Positions 36,319 through 41,786 of a stretch of DNA of 41,786 bases are shown piece after piece. The number at the start of each line of letters is the position of its first letter. The first letter of the stretch is position 1. A program made the translations under genes and the position numbers. The notes beneath the pieces were generated by a model. It was not told the DNA's origin and made no database searches. It saw only the letters and a list, made by a program, of their open reading frames with translations. The stretch covers positions 1-41,786 of the forward strand of contig DATJWM010000177.1 in the NCBI GenBank assembly GCA_035501255.1, written 5' to 3'. Source of the stretch: JAFAZI01 sp035501255. Lineage in GTDB: Bacteria > Actinomycetota > Actinomycetes > JAFAQI01.

Positions 36319-37910
36319 GCGGACCCCACCTCGGCAGCGGCCTGCTGTTGCTGCTGCTGCTGTTGCTGGGCATGGACCGCGTGTGGTGGTTCGGCGGGTA
36401 CGCCCACGTGGAGCTGAGTTCCGCTCACTGCAGCACCGGACGCGGCGCGGGTCTCGACCTGCTGGGCGGACATGCCGAGGACCCACGTGTCCTTCGATCC
36501 GCCGCCTTGACTGGAGTTGACCACCAGGCTGCCCTCCACGAGAGCGACCCTGGTCAGCCCACCCGGCATCACCCAGACTCGTTCACCGTCGTTGACCGCA
36601 AACGGACGCAGGTCGAGATGGCGAGGCACGAGCTCGCCGTCCACCAACGTCGGGGCCGTGGACAGCGGAACGACGGGCTGGGCGATCCACCGGCGGGGCT
36701 CGGCGAGGATGTCCTTGCGGAGCTTGGCGAGCTGCCGGTCACTCGCGGACGGGCCGATGACCAGCCCATATCCGCCCGATCCGTCGACCGGCTTGAGCAC
36801 CAGCTCGTCGAGGTGATCGAGGACGTGTGCACGCGCGTCGGGTTCCTCGAGCCGGTAAGTGTCGACGTTACGAAGGATCGGGGTCTCACCGAGGTAGTAG
36901 TCGACCATGATCGGCACGTAGGTGTAGGCGAGCTTGTCATCCGCGACGCCGTTGCCGACCGCGTTGGCGATCCCGATCGTCCCGTTGCGCGCGGCGCCGA
37001 GGATGCCGGGGCAGCCCACGACCGAGTCGTGGCGGAAGTGCACCGGGTCGAGGAAGTCATCGTCGATCCGTCGATACACGACGTCGACACGCTGCTCCCC
37101 CTCCGTCGTACGGAGAAATACCGTGCCGTTGCGGCTGACGAGGTCGCGTCCCTCGACGAGCTCGACACCCATCTGGCGGGCCAGCAAGGAATGCTCGAAG
37201 TACGCCGAGTTGTACGCCCCCGGTGTGAGGAGGACGACGAGCGGGTCTTCGACGCCGACCGGAGCGGCGGCTGTGAGGGCCGCCAACAGGTGCGCGGGGT
37301 AGCCAGACACCCGGCGTACTCGCTCGCTGCCGAAAAGGTCCGGCAGCACCCGCGCCATCGTGCGCCGGTTCTCCAGGACGTAACTGACTCCGGACGGGGT
37401 CCGCAGGTTGTCCTCGAGAACCCGCAGGTCACCGTCGGCGTCGCGCACGAGGTCGATGCCCGCGATGTGCACCCGCACGTTGTTGGCGGCGGTGATTCCG
37501 TACGCGGCCCGGTGGAAGTGCTGGGAGGTCGTGATCAGCTTGCGGGGCAACACGTGGTCGGCAAACGCCTGACCCGGTCCGTACACGTCCGCGAGGAACG
37601 CCTCGAGGGCCCGCACCCGCTGAGCCACTCCGCGCTCGATGAGGTCCCACTCCTGGGTGGTGAACAGGCGGGGCATGACATCGAGCGGGAACGGCCGCTC
37701 CTCGCCGGACAACGAGAAGGTCACGCCCGCGTCGGTGAAGGCGCTGGACAAGGCCGTGCGCCGTGCGCCGAGGTCTGCCATCGACATGGACTCGATCTCG
37801 GCCATGATCGAGCGATAGGCAGGGCGAGCGGTACCGTCCGGCGCGAAGACCTCGTCATACGCACCGGTCGCCTTTTGGCGCTCCAGATAGCCGCCGAGCA
37901 GGTCACCCAT
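36312..37910 (-). CDS. Circularly permuted ATP-grasp family protein (type 2)
   Basis: A 532-residue enzyme of the circularly permuted ATP-grasp group. Motifs in order are RLFTTQEWDLIERGVAQRV, VRVHIAGIDLVRDADG and LRVLEDNLRTPSGVSYVLEN with its metal-binding residues, PGAYNSAYFEH, GIANAVGNGVADDKL, and VLKPVDGSGGYG near residue 380 as the ATP-binding loop. It likely ligates a carboxylate to an amine at the cost of ATP; substrates are unknown. The C-terminus carries nine consecutive glutamines (515-523) in a low-complexity tail, which the core family does not need. The ATG at 37910 is 24 bases from the gene upstream. Confidence 0.93.
   Translation of the reverse strand: MGDLLGGYLERQKATGAYDEVFAPDGTARPAYRSIMAEIESMSMADLGARRTALSSAFTDAGVTFSLSGEERPFPLDVMPRLFTTQEWDLIERGVAQRVRALEAFLADVYGPGQAFADHVLPRKLITTSQHFHRAAYGITAANNVRVHIAGIDLVRDADGDLRVLEDNLRTPSGVSYVLENRRTMARVLPDLFGSERVRRVSGYPAHLLAALTAAAPVGVEDPLVVLLTPGAYNSAYFEHSLLARQMGVELVEGRDLVSRNGTVFLRTTEGEQRVDVVYRRIDDDFLDPVHFRHDSVVGCPGILGAARNGTIGIANAVGNGVADDKLAYTYVPIMVDYYLGETPILRNVDTYRLEEPDARAHVLDHLDELVLKPVDGSGGYGLVIGPSASDRQLAKLRKDILAEPRRWIAQPVVPLSTAPTLVDGELVPRHLDLRPFAVNDGERVWVMPGGLTRVALVEGSLVVNSSQGGGSKDTWVLGMSAQQVETRAASGAAVSGTQLHVGVPAEPPHAVHAQQQQQQQQQAAAEVGSAC
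36342..36368. repeat. Nine-unit CAG/CAA trinucleotide run
   Basis: Nine consecutive CTG/TTG triplets on the plus strand (CAG/CAA on the coding strand: seven CAG and two CAA) encode polyglutamine at the end of the ATP-grasp protein. It is the only triplet run of this kind I noticed in the window. Confidence 0.9.
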
Positions 37911-37934
37911 CTGCTGGAGATTATGGACGGCCTG

Positions 37935-39902
37935 TTACGCGGCCGTGTCTGCGGGCCGTAACCGAGCGCCGACGAGCGCCGCCAGGGTGGCGGGGTCGGC
38001 CGTTGGAGCGTCGCAGGCGAAGCCCCGGCACACGTAGGCCATGCCGGCCGGGCGGTCGCGCAGCAACGGCGAGTCGCCGCCGGTCACCACCACTGCTCCC
38101 GGCGAGGTCGCTCGTCTTGCGACCGCCGCGAGCACGGGCGCGTCGGGCACGGCGATCTCAAGCGGGCCGGCGAGCAGCGCCTCGGCAGCCGCGGCCGACC
38201 AACCCGCGAACCGGGGGTGGCGAGTGATCAGCGGCACCACCGTGCCGAGCGCCACGACCGCCGCGTCTCGATGCCGAGCGCTCCCCGTCAGCGCACCGAA
38301 GGTAAGCGCAGCGTGGACAACGGCGGACAAGCCTGACGGCGTCGCGCCGTCCGTCGGATCCTGCGGGCGACGGAGGAGCCGCGGCGCGTCGTCGGCCGTG
38401 TCGAAGAAGCCACCAACTCCGTCGGAGAACCGATCGAGAGCAACGTCGAGCAGATGACCGGCGAGATCGAGCCACCGTCGCTCGCCAGTGACCTGATGCA
38501 GGGCGAGCCAGCCCTCGGCAACCGCTCCGTAGTCCTCCAGGACTCCAGGGGGTGCGCCGACAACACCGTCCCGGGACACCCTCCTCAGGCGGCCGTCGGG
38601 CAGGTGCACCTCGGCCAGGAGCACGGCGGCGCGGCGCGCGCTGTCGATGAAGTCGACGCGATCGAGGAGGACGCCGACCTCGACCAGGGCGGCGATCGCG
38701 AGCCCGTTCCACGCGGCCACGACCTTGTCGTCACGGCCGGGTGGGACACGGCGACTGCGGATCTCCAGAAGCCGACGACGTTCGGCGGCGTAGTCCTCCC
38801 AGTCGTCCGGGTCGTCGCGAAGCTGCAGGACCGATCGCCCGTGCTCGAAGGTCCCCGCCGCAGTCACGCCGAAGATCCGGGCCGCCGACGGGCCGACCTC
38901 GTCGGGCGTCCAGACGTAGTACTTGCCCTCCTCGCCCTCGCTGTCGGCGTCGAGCGACGAGGCCAACCCACCCTCCGGGGTCAGCAGGTCCGTGAGCATC
39001 CACTCGCAGGTTTCGACCGCAACCCGGCCGGCGAGCGGCTCGCCGGTGAGTCGCCACCAATGCGCATACACACGGGAAAGCAGTGCGTTGTCGTAGAGCA
39101 TCTTCTCGAAGTGCGGCACGACCCACGAGGCGTCCACCGAGTACCGCGCGAAGCCACCCCCAAGTTGGTCGTACATTCCACCGCGGGCCATGTGCTCGCA
39201 CGTCGTCGACACGACGTCCACAGCGCGCGTCGATCCGGTCCGAGCGGCGTGCCGGAGCAGGAACTCAAGCACCATCGAGGGTGGGAACTTCGGCGCGCCG
39301 CCAAATCCGCCGCGGTCGTCGTCATGGTGGTCGAAGAGCAGCTGGGCGGCAGCGTCGAGGTCGGTCGCGGTGACAGCCGACCCCGCGCGCAGTGTGGACC
39401 CGTCCCGCTTCGACAGTTCGGCCGCGACCGCCGAACCGACCTCATCGACCTCGGACCGGCGCTTCGTCCACGCATCCGCCATCGATGCGATCACCCGTCC
39501 GAACGAGGGCATTCCGGGCCGATCGGAGGGTGGAAAGTACGTGCCGCAGAAGAAAGGTTCACCCCCCGGGGTGAGGATGCAGGTCATCGGCCAGCCGCCC
39601 TGACCGGTCATCGATTGGGTCGCCTCCATGTAGACGGCGTCGACGTCGGGATGCTCCTCGCGGTCGACCTTGATCGAGACGAAGTGCTCGTTGAGGAACG
39701 CCGCAATCGTCTCGTCGTCAAAGGACTCGTGGGCCATCACGTGGCACCAGTGGCAGGCCGCATAACCGACCGACAGGAAGATCGGGACGTCGCGGCGCTT
39801 GGCCTCGGAGAAAGCTTCGTCGCACCACGGCCACCAGTCCACCGGATTGTCCTTGTGCTGCAACAAATACGGGCTGGTCGCGGTCGCGAGACGGTTGGCC
39901 AT
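37935..39902 (-). CDS. Thioredoxin-domain protein of the DUF255/YyaL family
   Basis: A 655-residue protein with an N-terminal thioredoxin-like domain (1-~160) and a long C-terminal (alpha/alpha)6-barrel-like region. The redox motif is C50-H-W-C53 (AACHWCHVM), preceded by NPVDWWPWCDEAF; QGGWPMTCILTPGGEPFF and GGGFARYSVDASW...PHFEKML are family signatures. The family is conserved across bacteria and in the eukaryotic spermatogenesis-associated protein 20, but its reaction is unknown; the barrel resembles N-acylglucosamine epimerases and glycosidases. It lies just upstream of the ATP-grasp operon in the same direction, so it may be read together with it. Confidence 0.93.
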   Translation of the reverse strand: MANRLATATSPYLLQHKDNPVDWWPWCDEAFSEAKRRDVPIFLSVGYAACHWCHVMAHESFDDETIAAFLNEHFVSIKVDREEHPDVDAVYMEATQSMTGQGGWPMTCILTPGGEPFFCGTYFPPSDRPGMPSFGRVIASMADAWTKRRSEVDEVGSAVAAELSKRDGSTLRAGSAVTATDLDAAAQLLFDHHDDDRGGFGGAPKFPPSMVLEFLLRHAARTGSTRAVDVVSTTCEHMARGGMYDQLGGGFARYSVDASWVVPHFEKMLYDNALLSRVYAHWWRLTGEPLAGRVAVETCEWMLTDLLTPEGGLASSLDADSEGEEGKYYVWTPDEVGPSAARIFGVTAAGTFEHGRSVLQLRDDPDDWEDYAAERRRLLEIRSRRVPPGRDDKVVAAWNGLAIAALVEVGVLLDRVDFIDSARRAAVLLAEVHLPDGRLRRVSRDGVVGAPPGVLEDYGAVAEGWLALHQVTGERRWLDLAGHLLDVALDRFSDGVGGFFDTADDAPRLLRRPQDPTDGATPSGLSAVVHAALTFGALTGSARHRDAAVVALGTVVPLITRHPRFAGWSAAAAEALLAGPLEIAVPDAPVLAAVARRATSPGAVVVTGGDSPLLRDRPAGMAYVCRGFACDAPTADPATLAALVGARLRPADTAA

Positions 39903-40163
39903 GTTTCGACTCTAGGCCGTGGCGATCTCACGGTCCCGACGCGCCGGCTTTGGTCAAACGGCCCGGACTCCAGAACCGCAGGCAACAGAACCCGATCGCG
40001 CCCTTCAGCCCGCAGCGTGTGATGGAGGGCGGCGTGCTCCCCGCGAATTCCCACGCTTGCCGTTACTGCAGAGCTGGCTGCTACCGATCGTTTCTGGTCG
40101 AGACGGTAGGTGGTGACCTTCGACTCTGGGTTGCCACGGCTGGGGCGGCGTTGACTGTCAACC
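39903..40163. other. Divergent intergenic region, nothing recognised
   Basis: A 261-base gap between the divergent DUF255 gene and the unknown plus-strand gene. It should contain both promoters. No tRNA, repeat or convincing small ORF was found. Confidence 0.5.
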
Positions 40164-40769
40164 GTGCGGGTAGCAGACGATCTAAGCCTTGAGGCCTGGA
40201 TCGACCTCTACTGGGTCCCGCTCGGCGCGGGCGGTAACTGTGTGCGGTTCAACGGCCGCGTCTATGAGCGCGTTGTTGCGCTGCGCGAGCGCAGGCCACC
40301 GTCCGACCTCTACCACTCCGGCCTGCAACTGCGCTTCGACGACACCACTTACGCGATTGAAATGGGTCCGGTGTGGAAGGTCGCCGATCCACACCGTGGA
40401 GTCGTTTGCCAAGGACCGGTGGGAGCGCCTTGGCTCGGCAGGTTCCGCGCCTTTAAGTACGAGGTCCGCTGCTGGCCCGGCGGCCACATCCCGGACATCA
40501 CCGAGGCCGTCGACAGCCCTCGTCGAGTGACCGAGGACCGTATGCAGGTCGCCGCCGTCCTGGCCGTCCTTCGACACGTGCCGTCGCTCACCTGGGGGCG
40601 CGACGAGCTGCGCACGGGCGACATGTGGAACTCAAACAGCATCGTGTCGTGGGCACTAGCGCGCAGCGGGCACGACATGGGCACCATCCAGCCACCAGCT
40701 CACGGACGCGCCCCCGGATGGAAAGCGGGACTGACGCTGGCTGCGCGTGAGCAGCCGATCCGAGCATGA
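40164..40769 (+). CDS. Conserved hypothetical protein, possible permuted NlpC/P60-like fold
   Basis: A 201-residue protein that I recognise only as an actinobacterial hypothetical. The segment SDLYHSGLQLRFDDTTYAIE near residues 47-66 and the late DMWNSNSIVSWALARSG and HGRAPGWKAGL stretches resemble the His and the Cys/Ser helices of permuted papain-like NlpC/P60 proteins, with Ser or Asn in place of the catalytic Cys. If so it may be non-catalytic. There is no signal peptide. The start is GTG. It is followed by a terminator-like hairpin and reads toward the partial lipoprotein gene. Function unknown. Confidence 0.75.
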   Translation: MRVADDLSLEAWIDLYWVPLGAGGNCVRFNGRVYERVVALRERRPPSDLYHSGLQLRFDDTTYAIEMGPVWKVADPHRGVVCQGPVGAPWLGRFRAFKYEVRCWPGGHIPDITEAVDSPRRVTEDRMQVAAVLAVLRHVPSLTWGRDELRTGDMWNSNSIVSWALARSGHDMGTIQPPAHGRAPGWKAGLTLAAREQPIRA

Positions 40770-40822
40770 GCGGCGGCGAACTGACGGCATTGTCGCTCGC
40801 TTCGGCGTTGAACAACAGAGGC

Positions 40823-40845
40823 TTCGTTCCGTAACGAACCATTTT
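40823..40845 (+). terminator. Terminator-like hairpin with T-run
   Basis: A perfect six-base stem (TTCGTT / AACGAA, four-base loop, 40823-40838) is followed by CCATTTT. It lies 54 bases after the stop of the hypothetical gene and before the lipoprotein gene. Confidence 0.5.
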
Positions 40846-40868
40846 GCGCTGGCTGGCGTCTGACGGTT

Positions 40869-41786
40869 GTGGGCGTGCGTGTTGCGGGAGGCTTGCTGGC
40901 AGTCTGCACGATTGTGGCCTGTTCGGGGCCGGCGCCCGGTCAGTCTGCGCATCCAGCGGCCCAGGGTTCGATACATCGATCACCGCAGGAATCGGTCGGG
41001 CCGCATTCGATGTTCGCCGCGTTCGAGCCCGGCCGCCTCGACCACCTCTTGTTGGTAGATCCGGTGACAGGGCGCGTTGCGCACGCGACCCGAGCGACCA
41101 GCTCGGAAGGCTATGTCGCGAACCTGCGACGCAGCCTGTGGTATTTGCCGGTCGCTGCGGCTACTGCTTGTCGAACGGCTGTCGACCGCGTGAGGTTCGG
41201 GAGCATGCGGCCTGAGCCGGGCACTGCCACGAAGATCGCCGTCGTGGACGGTGGCCCCGTCGATTCAGTCGACGCGCAACCCGCGCTGAGCGCCGATGGA
41301 ACTGAACTGGCGATCGTCCTCAACACCCAGCCGACGCTGAAGGACTCCGGTGCCGGGCCGACCTGCGGCAGCACCGACACGATCGCCGTCCTCAACACGC
41401 GCACGCACAAGATCCACTACCTCATGGGCCGCGCCGGCGAGCAGGTCGATGACCTTGCCTGGGACCACGACAAGCTCATCGCGAGAGTGACCCAGATTCA
41501 GCACAGCACGACGAGTGAGGTCGAGGAACTCAACCCCACAAAGACCACGAGCTACGCCCACGGCCGCATCGTCCTTCGCGAAGCGCACGGACGACCAGGC
41601 CCCGTCTTCCGCTTCCACGGCTGCCTCGCCGTCATCACCCGTGGAACCATCGGCTGCATTCGGGGTGGCCGCATCCGCCTCTCGCATGGCCTTCATCCAC
41701 TGACAGGGTTGCCGGCCGTGGTGGAGCGAGCGACCGTCGCCAGCAATGACACCGACCTGCTTGTCCAGACGCCTGACGGCGCGACC
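40869..41786 (+). CDS. Lipoprotein with beta-propeller-like repeats, partial (runs off the right edge)
   Basis: The plus strand is open from a GTG at 40869 to the last base, giving at least 306 residues with no stop. The start VGVRVAGGLLAVCTIVACSG is a short signal peptide with a lipobox ending at C18, so the protein should be lipid-anchored outside the membrane. Segments such as LLLVDPVTGRVAHAT, KIAVVDGG, QPALSADGTELAIVLN, TIAVLNTRTHKIHYL and LAWDHDKLIARV have the rhythm of WD40/TolB-like propeller blades. GC content and codon use appear lower in GC than the core genes upstream. Ligand and partner are unknown. The start has no clear ribosome binding site, and a second GTG follows two codons later. 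Confidence 0.72.
   Translation, partial: MGVRVAGGLLAVCTIVACSGPAPGQSAHPAAQGSIHRSPQESVGPHSMFAAFEPGRLDHLLLVDPVTGRVAHATRATSSEGYVANLRRSLWYLPVAAATACRTAVDRVRFGSMRPEPGTATKIAVVDGGPVDSVDAQPALSADGTELAIVLNTQPTLKDSGAGPTCGSTDTIAVLNTRTHKIHYLMGRAGEQVDDLAWDHDKLIARVTQIQHSTTSEVEELNPTKTTSYAHGRIVLREAHGRPGPVFRFHGCLAVITRGTIGCIRGGRIRLSHGLHPLTGLPAVVERATVASNDTDLLVQTPDGAT

Noticed and set aside
36342..36368. Triplet run as a sequencing artefact or CRISPR-like repeat
   Set aside because: The run is in frame, has CAA interruptions and is followed by a normal end of the protein and a coupled start, so it is treated as real coding sequence. It has no spacer structure.
36348..37961. A 537-codon frame beginning with a run of leucines opposite the ATP-grasp gene
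   Set aside because: The leucine run is just the complement of the CAG/CAA run, and the rest is antisense to a well-supported enzyme.
39903..40163. Possible tRNA or small RNA gene in the divergent gap
   Set aside because: GGTTC- and TTCGA-like strings occur, but no cloverleaf with an acceptor stem and T arm could be drawn on either strand.
41265..41696. A 143-codon minus-strand frame near the right edge
   Set aside because: The plus strand reads through the whole segment with a lipoprotein signal and propeller-like repeats, so this is an antisense shadow.

Overview
The window is a stretch of a high-GC actinobacterial chromosome with no sign of a phage, plasmid or IS element. Evidence for the lineage: a mycothiol gene (mshB, MSH-specific deacetylase), an actinobacterial 7Fe ferredoxin–DapC pair, DUF4245, a short-chain Z-prenyl diphosphate synthase of the Rv1086 type, many GTG starts, very high GC at third codon positions, and gene neighbourhoods also found in Mycobacterium tuberculosis (ychF, ispH, xseA/xseB, DUF4245, glpX, fumC, phoH2 and uppS; fdxC and dapC). 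The genus cannot be fixed from sequence reading. A chemoreceptor cluster rules out typical Mycobacterium and Streptomyces and would fit Frankia-like, Sporichthya-like or other motile lineages.

Layout. (1) 1-1753, minus: fdxA-dapC and the start of a beta-carbonic anhydrase that runs off the left edge; a GNAT acetyltransferase is divergent (1834-2802). (2) 2841-12620, minus: a chemosensory-like cluster, transcribed right to left as FtsH-like AAA protease, small 4-TM protein, CheW, two multi-TM chemoreceptors without an extracellular sensor domain, hybrid CheA-REC, and a response regulator with a GAF-like C-terminus. No cheR, cheB or single-domain cheY is present here. (3) 12787-22009: mshB, a pterin dehydratase, an unknown secreted protein, ychF, rmuC, ispH, xseA-xseB, DUF4245 and a kynureninase-like PLP enzyme. 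(4) 22091-28856, plus: a tightly packed run of Ada-AlkA, Ogt, class I fumarase, nitroreductase, GlpX and FumC, joining alkylation repair to central carbon metabolism. The first three genes are coupled by ATGA overlaps. (5) 28863-34483, minus: PIN-PhoH ATPase, a possible small membrane protein, Z-prenyl synthase, GTP-type PEP carboxykinase and a second PIG-L deacetylase. (6) 34535-39902, minus: the set of circularly permuted ATP-grasp, alpha-E and transglutaminase genes with overlapping ends, preceded by a DUF255 thioredoxin-domain protein. (7) 40164-41786, plus: an unknown gene and a lipoprotein with propeller-like repeats that runs off the right edge.

How the genes work together. FumA, FumC, GlpX and PckG place TCA-cycle and gluconeogenic steps together. 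MshB and the second PIG-L deacetylase belong to thiol chemistry. XseA/XseB, Ada-AlkA and Ogt (and perhaps RmuC) form a DNA repair theme. The best candidate for an unusual system is the chemoreceptor-kinase cluster at 2.8-10.2 kb. It keeps the receptor-CheW-CheA core but shows no adaptation enzymes, and its output protein ends in a GAF-like region. The best candidate for unknown chemistry is the ATP-grasp/alpha-E/transglutaminase operon, whose ATP-grasp has a polyglutamine tail.

No tRNA, rRNA, CRISPR array or riboswitch was recognised. The only gap over 300 bases without a confident gene is 30216-30815, where one weak candidate ORF is listed.
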